A stretch of DNA of 64,000 bases, taken from a virus. Made by a program: the position numbers and the translations under genes. Positions 35,321-41,132 of this stretch are shown piece after piece. The stretch covers positions 1 to 64,000 of IMG/VR virus record IMGVR_UViG_3300020222_002168. The stretch is one strand, 5' to 3'. The notes under the pieces were generated by a model, which was not told where the DNA came from, ran no database searches, and saw nothing but the letters and a program-made list of their open reading frames with translations. The stretch's first letter is position 1, and each line of letters starts with the position of its first letter.

Positions 35321-35890
35321 TTACAGCAATCCTTCTGCTGTCAAAGTATTTACTACATCGTCGCTCAGAGGAATTTCGGTCTTGATGTTTAGTTCGAGGA
35401 TTTCGTCGTTGATCTTCTGCTTCTGCTTTTTGAGGTTTTTGATCTCGTCGCGGATCTGCTTGAGTTGATCCTGACCGATCACTGAAGTATTAACAGATTC
35501 ATCTCGACCGTAGAGGCTGCGACTGTCATCCTTGCGATTACGGATCTTGTCTAACCGACCATTGATCACTGCGAGATCAGTCACAGGCTTGACCTGAGCC
35601 AGTTCTTCTAATTGAGACACACGTTTGTCTACGAATGCGGCTGTGGCTAATTTCACGTCGATTTCGCTCTGCGAGTTGGCAGCACCTACTAGACCACGGA
35701 TATTGTAAAGCGCCAGCAATAATTTCTGTCGGCGAGCGTCATTGGCGAACAGAGAATTGTTGGCGGACTGCAACTCTGCAGTAACATCCTGGAATTCGTT
35801 GATATCGATATGGGTTTTGATCTCGATGCCGCGGATAGTTTCTTGGATAGCGTTTTGTACGGCGTTGGCTTTGCGCAGTGTGATGTTCAT
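35321..35890 (-). CDS. Coiled-coil conserved phage protein
   Basis: 189 residues, nearly all helical. The C-terminal part IRDEIKNLKKQKQKINDEILELN is a clear coiled coil; the N-terminus MNITLRKANAVQNAIQ is a form I have seen in conserved marine-phage proteins. Possibly structural. It begins 4 nt inside the end of the rpoZ-like gene. Confidence 0.65.
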   Translation of the reverse strand: MNITLRKANAVQNAIQETIRGIEIKTHIDINEFQDVTAELQSANNSLFANDARRQKLLLALYNIRGLVGAANSQSEIDVKLATAAFVDKRVSQLEELAQVKPVTDLAVINGRLDKIRNRKDDSRSLYGRDESVNTSVIGQDQLKQIRDEIKNLKKQKQKINDEILELNIKTEIPLSDDVVNTLTAEGLL

Positions 35891-36102
35891 TTGTTTTTTC
35901 CTTTAAGAGATTTCATATAATCTTGTTTGGTATAAAGACCTTGTTCTACTTCTTTCAGAGCGGTAACTACCGGACCGTTGTCGCAGACGATTTTGGGAGA
36001 GGAGCCTCTCCTGAGTTCTCGAGCCCGTTGGCTAGCACCTAGTACCAGATCGAACAATCCACCATATACCTGTGCTGCTTTCTGCGAAGTAATCCTAGCC
36101 AT
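35887..36102 (-). CDS. rpoZ: RNA polymerase omega subunit homologue
   Basis: 71 residues. MARITSQKAAQVYGGLFDLVLGASQRARELRRG followed by VVTALKEVEQG matches bacterial omega, which helps fold and retain the beta-prime subunit: the FDLVLxAxxRAR and ALKExExG blocks are the conserved core. Length fits. It has its own near-consensus sigma70 promoter and an AAAGGATAGAGG ribosome site, so it is probably expressed early. Confidence 0.85.
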   Translation of the reverse strand: MARITSQKAAQVYGGLFDLVLGASQRARELRRGSSPKIVCDNGPVVTALKEVEQGLYTKQDYMKSLKGKNK

Positions 36103-36116
36103 CCTCTATCCTTTAT

Positions 36117-36145
36117 ATTATAGTGACGGATCGACGAAAGGTCAA
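36117..36145 (-). promoter_or_regulatory. Near-consensus sigma70 promoter for the omega gene
   Basis: Minus strand TTGACC (36140-36145), 17-nt spacer, TATAAT (36117-36122), ending 15 nt before the ATG of the omega homologue. Confidence 0.8.
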
Positions 36146-36399
36146 GTAATAGACCGGACAATGTACAAGCGGGATCTGTTAAGATTTCCCTAGACAAGCC
36201 ACAATGCACAAAGCACAGAGGCCTGCTTATATCCGATCAGCAAATGACAGGTCTGTATAGGATCGGAGCACACGGGCACGGAGCGATTTCAAGTCGCTTT
36301 GCCAGTATTGTCGTCTCGGGCATGAAGCCTGAAACTATTGTGTCTATCCTCATCTACCCTTCGCTTCACCGGTCCAGTATCGCTACTGGACAAAACTTA
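36146..36399. other. Noncoding stretch with several hairpins
   Basis: About 250 nt without a supported gene. It holds a perfect 8-bp hairpin (GTCCAGTA, loop TCGC, TACTGGAC at 36373-36392), an AGCGA/TCGCT hairpin and a CCGATC/GATCGG long-range pair. TATAAT on the minus strand at its left upstream edge (about 36395) could start an RNA here. I could not match a known RNA family. Confidence 0.4.
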
Positions 36400-36612
36400 T
36401 TATACAGTCTCTGAGACTGAGTCTGCAACCGGTTCTTGTGGTAATTTGAAACCCATTTTCTCCAAAGCACGGATCCTGTTTTGGATCCTACCCTTGTTCT
36501 TGGATCTGGTTTCTTTGGCTAACATTTCTGTCAATTGTCGGAGATTCAGAGGACCCAATCTAGTCTTGCCTGTTTTGGTCTTCATTGGATCTCTGTGTTG
36601 TACATTTGCCAT
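36400..36612 (-). CDS. Small basic phage protein
   Basis: 70 residues. TGKTRLGPLNLRQLTEMLAK followed by KNKGRIQNRIRALEKMG looks like a small conserved phage protein with two helices. Function unknown. Start overlaps the upstream stop by 1 nt (TAATG). Confidence 0.6.
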   Translation of the reverse strand: MANVQHRDPMKTKTGKTRLGPLNLRQLTEMLAKETRSKNKGRIQNRIRALEKMGFKLPQEPVADSVSETV

Positions 36613-36737
36613 TATTCTGCGTCCTTTTCATCTCTTTTAGTTTTTATTACTCTAGGTTGGATCAGGGATGCCAATTGTGCTTCGATCATCGAACGTTTAT
36701 ATTCTCCTCTCTTGTGAGGATCAAGATAGGTAGCCAT
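36612..36737 (-). CDS. Very small basic protein (41 aa)
   Basis: 41 residues, beginning MATYLDPHKRGEYKRSM and ending KRDEKDAE. Accepted because its stop codon overlaps the next start (TAATG) and it fills the gap after the serine tRNA. No family recognised. Confidence 0.5.
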   Translation of the reverse strand: MATYLDPHKRGEYKRSMIEAQLASLIQPRVIKTKRDEKDAE

Positions 36738-36812
36738 GATCCTTTTTGACTGCTGATTTAATCGAAATGCTGCTGTGGGTTTTAGAAACATATCAGTCCT
36801 TTGTAAAAATAT

Positions 36813-36900
36813 TGGTGGAGGGACGGGGACTTGAACCCCGAAGCCGCTTGCGCAACCGACAGATTAGCAATCTGCTCCAATACCATTATGGGACCCCTCC
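36813..36900 (-). tRNA. tRNA-Ser(GCT)
   Basis: Type II tRNA: acceptor GGAGGGG/TCCCTCC, anticodon stem-loop with GCT, long variable arm, T-loop TTCAAGT, encoded CCA. Last tRNA of the array in the direction of transcription. Confidence 0.9.
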
Positions 36901-36901
36901 A

Positions 36902-37060
36902 TTAATTTGGGACTACACGAGGCAGATAGGGAACTGATCTCGGCCCGTAGAGCTGCTGTAGCAGCCTGCGGGCTTCTTCGGCGCTTTCGGCACCTATCCG
37001 AACCTTGCGTTCTTCTGTGCCAGGCCCGGGTTCTCTGATCGTCGCTTCGTATAGTTTCAT
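36902..37060 (-). CDS. Small phage protein between tRNAs (52 aa)
   Basis: 52 residues starting MKLYEATIREPGPG, with IGAESAEEARRLLQQLYG, a pattern seen in small marine-phage proteins. Upstream in-frame codons are inside tRNA-Leu, so the ATG at 37060, only 5 nt after the tRNA's CCA, is the start. Function unknown. Confidence 0.6.
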   Translation of the reverse strand: MKLYEATIREPGPGTEERKVRIGAESAEEARRLLQQLYGPRSVPYLPRVVPN

Positions 37061-37065
37061 ATCTT

Positions 37066-37148
37066 TGGTGCCCCAGGAGAGACTCGAACTCTCACGCACT
37101 AGGCAACGGCTTCTAAGACCGTCATGTCTACCATTCCACCACCGGGGC
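37066..37148 (-). tRNA. tRNA-Leu(TAG)
   Basis: Anticodon arm ACGGT, loop CTTAGAA, GCCGT; acceptor GCCCCGG pairs with CTGGGGC; T-loop TTCGAGT; encoded CCA. Confidence 0.9.
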
Positions 37149-37163
37149 ATTAATCTTAATAGT

Positions 37164-37192
37164 ATTATGTATTCTAAATCTTCAGTTGTCAA
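37164..37192 (-). promoter_or_regulatory. Sigma70 promoter inside the tRNA array
   Basis: Minus strand TTGACA (37187-37192), 17-nt spacer, CATAAT (37164-37169). It lies between tRNA-Phe and tRNA-Leu(TAG) and reads into the latter. Confidence 0.7.
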
Positions 37193-37200
37193 CGGAAATA

Positions 37201-37276
37201 TGGTCCCAACTCTTGGAATCGAACCAAGCCCTTCTGTGCTTCAAACAGACGCTTCCACCAGGTTAGCTTAATCGGG
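37201..37276 (-). tRNA. tRNA-Phe(GAA)
   Basis: Acceptor CCCGATT pairs with AGTTGGG; anticodon arm TCTGT, loop TTGAAGC, ACAGA; T-arm CTTGG/CCAAG; encoded CCA. Loop ends in GC rather than AA, slightly unusual. Confidence 0.8.
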
Positions 37277-37278
37277 TT

Positions 37279-37354
37279 TGGGCAGGTGGACGGGAGTTGA
37301 ACCCTATCTTACTGTTTCACAGACAGTTGTGCGCACCGGTACACTATCCCCTGC
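37279..37354 (-). tRNA. tRNA-His(GTG), mismatched 3' half
   Basis: Anticodon arm ACTGT, loop CTGTGAA, ACAGT. The 5' G opposite discriminator C matches the His identity element. The acceptor has two mismatches and the T-stem (TAGGG/CCCGT) two more, so the 3' part may have come from another tRNA. Confidence 0.75.
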
Positions 37355-37360
37355 ATTGTT

Positions 37361-37435
37361 TGGCACCGCCGCCACGAGTCGAACGTGAAACTAAACCTTC
37401 GCAAAGTTTCGTGATATCCCTTTCACCACGGCGGT
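37361..37435 (-). tRNA. tRNA-Arg(GCG)
   Basis: Acceptor ACCGCCG/CGGCGGT perfect; anticodon arm AAACT, loop TTGCGAA, GGTTT; T-arm TCACG/CGTGG; encoded CCA. A protein gene's 3' end overlaps it. Confidence 0.85.
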
Positions 37436-37594
37436 ATCTTTCTCCAGCGCATCTCTGCGCATCTTGAATGAGCGATGCTCGTCGGGACGATGGACTATGA
37501 GATATTCTACTCCGTCAATCTGCTCGACGGCACGAGTATCTTCGCAGACGAATCGCTCACCATTCAATCGATTTCTAAATGTTACGGGTTTCAT
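37391..37594 (-). CDS. Small phage protein running into a tRNA gene
   Basis: 67 residues starting MKPVTFRNRLNGERFVCED, with VEYLIVHRPDEHRSFKMRRDALEK, a conserved marine-phage small protein. The last 15 or so residues are read from the 5' half of tRNA-Arg(GCG), on the same strand. An AAAGGAGA ribosome site precedes the ATG. Confidence 0.7.
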   Translation of the reverse strand: MKPVTFRNRLNGERFVCEDTRAVEQIDGVEYLIVHRPDEHRSFKMRRDALEKDTAVVKGISRNFAKV

Positions 37595-37612
37595 ATCATT
37601 CTCCTTTATGTT

Positions 37613-37687
37613 TGGCCGGTCCGGAGAGATTCGAACTCCCGACTGCTGGTTTCGAAGACCAGAACTCTTCCACTGAGCTACGGACCG
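37613..37687 (-). tRNA. tRNA-Arg(TCG)
   Basis: Acceptor CGGTCCG/CGGACCG; anticodon arm CTGGT, loop CTTCGAA, ACCAG; T-loop TTCGAAT; encoded CCA. Confidence 0.9.
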
Positions 37688-37782
37688 ATGTTCCCGAGAT
37701 GCTGCTTACCCGCGACAGCATAGTCTCTACTAACCTTATAGGCACCCGGCTGGATTCACTGTACAAAGACTGGAACATAGTT

Positions 37783-37872
37783 TGGTGGAAGCGGTGAGAT
37801 TCGAACTCACGGACCCTTTCGGATCGTCTGTTTTCAAGACAGGTGCATTCAGCCAGGCTCTGCCACACTTCC
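37783..37872 (-). tRNA. tRNA-Ser(TGA)
   Basis: Type II. Acceptor GGAAGTG/CGCTTCC; anticodon arm CCTGT, loop CTTGAAA, ACAGA (outer pair mismatched); long variable arm; encoded CCA. Its 5' 20 nt recur in the chimeric tRNA-Cys copy at 37965. Confidence 0.88.
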
Positions 37873-37879
37873 ATAATAC

Positions 37880-37960
37880 TGGTGCCCCTAATCGGATTCG
37901 AACCGATAGTTATGACACTCCTTTTGAGAGAGCCGCCTTTACCTATTTGGCCATAGGGGC
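37880..37960 (-). tRNA. tRNA-Leu(CAA), intact copy 1
   Basis: Acceptor GCCCCTA/TAGGGGC; anticodon arm GCTCT, loop CTCAAAA, GGAGT; T-arm ATCGG/CCGAT; encoded CCA. Compact variable arm for a leucine tRNA. Confidence 0.85.
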
Positions 37961-37964
37961 ATAC

Positions 37965-38042
37965 TGGAGTGAGGAGTCGGATTCGAACCGACGGCTTTAG
38001 AGTTTTGCAGACTCTTGCATTGGGCCTCTCTGCCACACTTCC
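37965..38042 (-). tRNA. Chimeric tRNA-Cys(GCA), copy 1
   Basis: Body and anticodon (loop CTGCAAA) equal the intact copy at 38655, but the 5' acceptor GGAAGTG is that of tRNA-Ser(TGA) and cannot pair with the 3' strand TCCTCAC. The junction is the shared TGGCAGAG of the two D-arms. Probably not functional. Confidence 0.7.
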
Positions 38043-38050
38043 ATAATCTT

Positions 38051-38122
38051 TGGTGCCCCCAATCGGATTCGAACCCTCATAACCTGGCTTAGAAGGCCTG
38101 GCACAGCTCCATCTGCAGAGGC
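38051..38122 (-). tRNA. Chimeric tRNA-Arg(TCT)-like gene, copy 1
   Basis: Anticodon loop CTTCTAA with TCT, closed by CAGGC/GCCAG (one A-A mismatch). The T-stem 5' strand GAGGG does not fit CCGA T on its 3' side; that 3' end matches tRNA-Leu(CAA) instead. The acceptor can pair with wobbles. D-arm is short. Forms one boundary of a putative cassette. Confidence 0.6.
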
Positions 38123-38124
38123 AT

Positions 38125-38132
38125 TATAAATA
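38125..38132 (+). promoter_or_regulatory. T4-type late promoter TATAAATA
   Basis: Perfect TATAAATA ending 5 nt before the ATG at 38138; no room for a ribosome site. Confidence 0.7.
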
Positions 38133-38137
38133 CTTGT

Positions 38138-38344
38138 ATGAAAAAAATTAATACATTCTTTAGTCTTGCTCCGGCACCTGTGTTTCTACTAGGAGCCGTG
38201 ATAAGTTATTTGAATTCTCATCATGGTATAGAAATGCCCATGATGTGGTTAGTAATGTGTCTGGCTCACATAAGTCCGTGGCTTATGTGGTGGCAACAAA
38301 GATCTTTTCAAAAATTCCAAACTCTGCCCGACAAGCAACAGTGA
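38138..38344 (+). CDS. Small two-helix membrane protein
   Basis: 68 residues with two hydrophobic segments (about residues 7-25 and 35-51), ending in a Gln-rich basic tail. One of two genes inside the putative cassette in tRNA-Leu. Plus strand in an otherwise minus-strand region; a perfect late promoter supports it. Its 3' end overlaps the convergent gene by 37 nt. Confidence 0.55.
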   Translation: MKKINTFFSLAPAPVFLLGAVISYLNSHHGIEMPMMWLVMCLAHISPWLMWWQQRSFQKFQTLPDKQQ

Positions 38345-38556
38345 TAGTGTCCTGCTAGTACAGCAAGTATATCCAGGTAAAGATCCCATAACCGATCTGG
38401 ATACTGCTCATAGTACCCATCAGTGATAAAGCCTATGTCGTAGGCTCTGACCGTACCTTGAGGTCCACGGATATATAACCAAGTAACTGGTCCGTGATCA
38501 CTGTCTCGGACTACTTCTTGAGCAAATTCAAGACTGTTAATTTTTATCCAGTTCAT
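38308..38556 (-). CDS. Small cassette protein (82 aa)
   Basis: 82 residues starting MNWIKINSLEFAQEV; contains WLYIRGPQGTVRAYDIGF and ends near CCLSGRVWNF. No family recognised. Follows the 3' end of the interrupted tRNA-Leu by 13 nt, with an ATTAAATA late-like motif 4 nt before the ATG. Confidence 0.5.
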   Translation of the reverse strand: MNWIKINSLEFAQEVVRDSDHGPVTWLYIRGPQGTVRAYDIGFITDGYYEQYPDRLWDLYLDILAVLAGHYHCCLSGRVWNF

Positions 38557-38569
38557 TGAATATTTAATA

Positions 38570-38650
38570 TGGCCTCCCCGGTAGGAATCGAACCGATAGT
38601 TATAACACTCCTTTTGAGAGAGCCGCCTTTACCATTTTGGCCATAGGGGC
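38570..38650 (-). tRNA. Chimeric tRNA-Leu(CAA), copy 2
   Basis: 5' two-thirds match the intact copy 1 (acceptor GCCCCTA, loop CTCAAAA), but after the T-loop the sequence switches to CCTACCGGGGAGG plus CCA, which pairs with neither its T-stem nor its acceptor. The fitting 3' end (CCGAT, TGGGGGC) is found at 38051-38072. Confidence 0.7.
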
Positions 38651-38654
38651 GTTC

Positions 38655-38732
38655 TGGAGCAACGGGTGAGATTCGAACTCACGGTTTTAGAGTTTTGCAG
38701 ACTCTTGCATTGGGCCTCTCTGCCACCGTTGC
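38655..38732 (-). tRNA. tRNA-Cys(GCA), intact copy 2
   Basis: Acceptor GCAACGG/CCGTTGC perfect; anticodon arm AGAGT, loop CTGCAAA, ACTCT; T-arm GTGAG/CTCAC; encoded CCA. Confidence 0.9.
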
Positions 38733-38742
38733 ATGCATTTGG

Positions 38743-38772
38743 TCTCGGTTTTTATTTAGAAGAGAACCGAGA
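38743..38772. other. Perfect 8-bp hairpin
   Basis: TCTCGGTT and AACCGAGA with a 14-nt loop, downstream of the phosphoesterase gene on the minus strand. No U-tract follows, so it may be a processing or weak termination hairpin. Confidence 0.45.
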
Positions 38773-38778
38773 AAAACT

Positions 38779-39387
38779 CTAATCTACGATAGGGCCATTA
38801 CCGCTGCGGAAACCTATTTCGCCACCTTCCTCTTGGATACGCTTTATGACATCTTCGAATAAGATTGGTGCGAAATCGGGAGTTTGTTCTACACAGACAC
38901 AATGGTATCTAGGATCGATCTCATCGCTGTACAAAACAGCACCCGTTCTGGCATCAACTCCGCGGGCTTTCTTTACACGGTTGGCGTGTAAGTGTCCGTG
39001 AATGTTGGTACCGAAGCGACCCAAACTGTCACTGTGTACAGGAATGTGTGACAAGATCATTCCATTCATCACATGGTAAGCACGTAACTCACGGAAGTAT
39101 TCGCGGTATTCGTCATCACGAAAGATATCGTGATTACCGCGGATCAAAACCTTATCACCGTTCAAACGAGCCAAGGTTTTCATAGCCTTACGATTGATCA
39201 CCACATCACCGAGGTGGTAGACCTTGTCTGTGGGCTTAATCCTGTCGTTCCAGGCCTTGACCATGGCTTCGTCCATCTCATCTGGATCTGTCCAAGGTCT
39301 TAACTTCGTTACTCCGTCATTTCGAGTGAATCGGCACACGCCAGCGTGTCCGAAGTGCGTGTCCGATACTAAAAATACGCTAGGCAT
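38779..39387 (-). CDS. Calcineurin-like metallophosphoesterase
   Basis: About 202 residues from MPSVFLVSDTHFGHAG; longer in-frame codons upstream are tRNA sequence, and AAGGAGG sits 5 nt before this ATG. Metal motifs of the family: DTHFGH, LGDVV, RGNHD, SHIPVH and HGHLH in order. Expected to hydrolyse phosphodiesters or phosphomonoesters (cyclic nucleotides, RNA ends). Similar phage enzymes are common beside tRNA arrays; RNA-end repair is only a guess. Confidence 0.85.
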   Translation of the reverse strand: MPSVFLVSDTHFGHAGVCRFTRNDGVTKLRPWTDPDEMDEAMVKAWNDRIKPTDKVYHLGDVVINRKAMKTLARLNGDKVLIRGNHDIFRDDEYREYFRELRAYHVMNGMILSHIPVHSDSLGRFGTNIHGHLHANRVKKARGVDARTGAVLYSDEIDPRYHCVCVEQTPDFAPILFEDVIKRIQEEGGEIGFRSGNGPIVD

Positions 39388-39408
39388 CATGCCCTCCTTT
39401 CTTGAATG

Positions 39409-39483
39409 TGGCGTACCGGGAAGGATTCGAACCCTCACTAGCAGTTTTGGAGACTGTCGTGCTGCCGTTGACACTACCGATAC
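39409..39483 (-). tRNA. tRNA-Trp(CCA)
   Basis: Acceptor GTATCGG/CCGGTAC; anticodon loop CTCCAAA; T-arm GAGGG/CCTTC; encoded CCA. Confidence 0.88.
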
Positions 39484-39489
39484 ATAAAA

Positions 39490-39584
39490 TGGTACTCCCA
39501 CTAGGATTCGAACCTAGATCATCCCCTCATCTAGAGGCATCGCCCGGATATAAGCCGGGAGCTTTACCGTTAAGCTATGGGAGC
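39490..39584 (-). tRNA. Type II tRNA with TAT anticodon (Ile, AUA)
   Basis: All arms are regular: acceptor GCTCCCA/TGGGAGT, D-arm GCT/AGC, anticodon arm CCCGG, loop CTTATAT, CCGGG, T-arm CTAGG/CCTAG, CCA. The variable arm is about 25 nt with a CCTC/GAGG hairpin, which is normal for Leu, Ser or Tyr tRNAs and not for Ile. Amino-acid identity is therefore open. Confidence 0.85.
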
Positions 39585-39590
39585 AAAACT

Positions 39591-39665
39591 TGGAGCGGGT
39601 AGTCGGATTCGAACCGACGGCATTTTCCTTGGCAAGGAAACATTCTACCCCTGAATTATACCCGC
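39591..39665 (-). tRNA. tRNA-Gly(GCC)
   Basis: Acceptor GCGGGTA/TACCCGC; anticodon arm TTTCC, loop TTGCCAA, GGAAA; encoded CCA. Confidence 0.92.
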
Positions 39666-39666
39666 A

Positions 39667-40311
39667 TCATAATTTACTGATTTTAAAACCATAGACATGA
39701 CTCTTTACCGTTTCTGGTAAGAAATTCATGCTCATCGACACCCTAGGCACAGCGACTTTCTGTTGATCGTACCCATGCATCAGTTCGCTGGGCCATATTA
39801 ATAGATCCCCTTGGGACACAGGTATCAGATGTTTGTGTTTACTGTGCTCAGTTTCCTTGCTGCCGTTAACGTCTAGATAAGGTTTGAACAGACTGCTAGG
39901 TGACCTAGGGTTATGAAACTCTAGACCGCTGTGTATCTCAGAATCAAACTGTATGTAGTATGTGGCGCTGAAGAGACTATTTCCGTGGTTATGGGGATGC
40001 TGGAAACCTCCTATGTTAGCATTGATCCATACATTTAGATCTAGGAATTCTGTCTCTGTGATGCCAAAAAATTTCTCGCCGTAATCTTTCACACTGGATA
40101 AAATCCATCGATGTAGATCATGAAATTGTTCGTATTGCCGGAGATCAAGATCGCCATTTTGGAAAAAATGTATCAGCCCCGGCGTCTCACAGTAGGCTCG
40201 TTCTTTGGCATATTGGTCTAATATCGTTAGGAATTTGATCCTTAGATCTTCATTATCATCTCTGTGATATCTAGCGATAGGTACAGGAAAAAGGTCTACA
40301 TAGTTCTTCAT
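39667..40311 (-). CDS. 2OG-Fe(II) oxygenase (TIGR02466-type)
   Basis: 214 residues. LNVWINANIGGFQHPHNHGNSLFSATYYIQ, SGLEFHNPR, GDLLIWPSELMHGYDQQ and RVSMSMNF are the family's blocks; the His-x-His region and the distal His would hold iron. Cyanophages and pelagic phages often carry this type. It sits between tRNA-Glu and tRNA-Gly; a TATAAGTA motif ends 5 nt before the ATG. Confidence 0.8.
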   Translation of the reverse strand: MKNYVDLFPVPIARYHRDDNEDLRIKFLTILDQYAKERAYCETPGLIHFFQNGDLDLRQYEQFHDLHRWILSSVKDYGEKFFGITETEFLDLNVWINANIGGFQHPHNHGNSLFSATYYIQFDSEIHSGLEFHNPRSPSSLFKPYLDVNGSKETEHSKHKHLIPVSQGDLLIWPSELMHGYDQQKVAVPRVSMSMNFLPETVKSHVYGFKISKL

Positions 40312-40316
40312 TATTA

Positions 40317-40324
40317 TACTTATA
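40317..40324 (-). promoter_or_regulatory. Late promoter-like TATAAGTA
   Basis: One mismatch from TATAAATA, ending 5 nt before the ATG at 40311, just after the CCA of tRNA-Glu. Confidence 0.45.
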
Positions 40325-40332
40325 GTTGATAT

Positions 40333-40407
40333 TGGTACACGGTACGGGAGTCGAACCCGTCTCTACAGCGTGAAAGGCTGTTGACCTAACCGATAGTCGA
40401 ACCGTGC
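40333..40407 (-). tRNA. tRNA-Glu(TTC)
   Basis: Acceptor GCACGGT/ACCGTGT; anticodon arm ACAGC, loop CTTTCAC, GCTGT; T-arm GACGGG with TTCGACT; encoded CCA. Confidence 0.9.
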
Positions 40408-40414
40408 ATAACAC

Positions 40415-40487
40415 TGGTGCGTCGTGAAGGAATCGAACCCTCAGATAGCTGGCTTAGAAGACCTGCTCCCAATCTATTGGCAGAGGT
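40415..40487 (-). tRNA. Chimeric tRNA-Arg(TCT)-like gene, copy 2
   Basis: Anticodon loop CTTCTAA. The 5' acceptor ACCTCTG does not pair with its 3' strand ACGACGC (3 of 7). ACGACGC instead pairs perfectly with the 5' strand of the tRNA-Val gene 650 nt upstream. The D-arm is short. Boundary of a putative cassette. Confidence 0.65.
40426..40439. repeat. 14-bp direct repeat, T-loop of tRNA-Arg copy 2
   Basis: GAAGGAATCGAACC on the plus strand (T-arm of the tRNA on the minus strand), identical to 41150-41163. The two copies bound the 724-bp segment that would be exchanged. Confidence 0.75.
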
Positions 40488-40488
40488 A

Positions 40489-41127
40489 TTAATTCTTTAC
40501 TAACTGTTGAACAAAATTACGCAGCAGTAAATGATGTCTATATTCATGCCAGTGGGGTTTTAGATAACCTTTAGCATACCAATAGATATCACTTTCGGGA
40601 TGAGGTCCTATTAGGCCTATGTTGTTTTGTATAATAGCAGCTGGATCTTTATTAGCATATCTAGCTACTATATTGTAATCACCACCTTGATCCTCAAAGG
40701 TGCATCCGTCATAGAAATACATAGATTCAGTTTCACCTAACCAATCTATTTCTGCAACTGTTCCAAAACTTCTTTTAATTTCAGATCTAGGTCTTTTTAT
40801 GTATTGTACAGGTTCAACGCCTTGAAGTGCATTAAGATAATACGAGCCTGCCCAGTATGCACCCATACAAATACCAAGATACTTTTTGTTTCTTGCCAAA
40901 AAATTTAGCACAGTATCTTTGAAAGGTTCCATTATATTGTGCCAAGTATCACTATCTCCTAGTCCGCCCGGCACAGCTAAAACTTCATATTTTTTTAAAA
41001 TAGAATCTCTCAGATGATGACGTTCTATGCAATCTATTTCCCAGTCGTCGCTTAATGCTCTTATAATTCCGTGTGCGCTTTGCACACTACATTGAGGATG
41101 ATTTAAAAAAACAGATAACTTTTTCAT
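40489..41127 (-). CDS. Class I glutamine amidotransferase-like (BPL_N type) protein
   Basis: 212 residues from the ATG at 41127; earlier in-frame codons are tRNA-Val sequence. Blocks: LAVPGGLGDSDTW, KKYLGICMGAYWAG with the nucleophile Cys, and IGLIGPHPESD with His and Glu of the triad. This fits the BPL_N/DJ-1-like glutamine amidotransferase fold. Substrate unknown. It is the single gene of a putative tRNA cassette; its stop TAA abuts the 5' end of tRNA-Arg. Confidence 0.7.
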   Translation of the reverse strand: MKKLSVFLNHPQCSVQSAHGIIRALSDDWEIDCIERHHLRDSILKKYEVLAVPGGLGDSDTWHNIMEPFKDTVLNFLARNKKYLGICMGAYWAGSYYLNALQGVEPVQYIKRPRSEIKRSFGTVAEIDWLGETESMYFYDGCTFEDQGGDYNIVARYANKDPAAIIQNNIGLIGPHPESDIYWYAKGYLKPHWHEYRHHLLLRNFVQQLVKN

Positions 41128-41132
41128 AACCC

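Noticed and set aside
35037-35468. 143-codon open frame on the plus strand
   Set aside because: It overlaps a well-supported minus-strand coiled-coil gene and its translation shows no protein-like pattern.
36146-36399. tmRNA candidate
   Set aside because: No TTCGA T-loop or alanine-tRNA-like ends were found.
38743-38772. Intrinsic terminator for the phosphoesterase gene
   Set aside because: The hairpin is perfect but lacks the U-tract on either side, so it is reported as a hairpin only.
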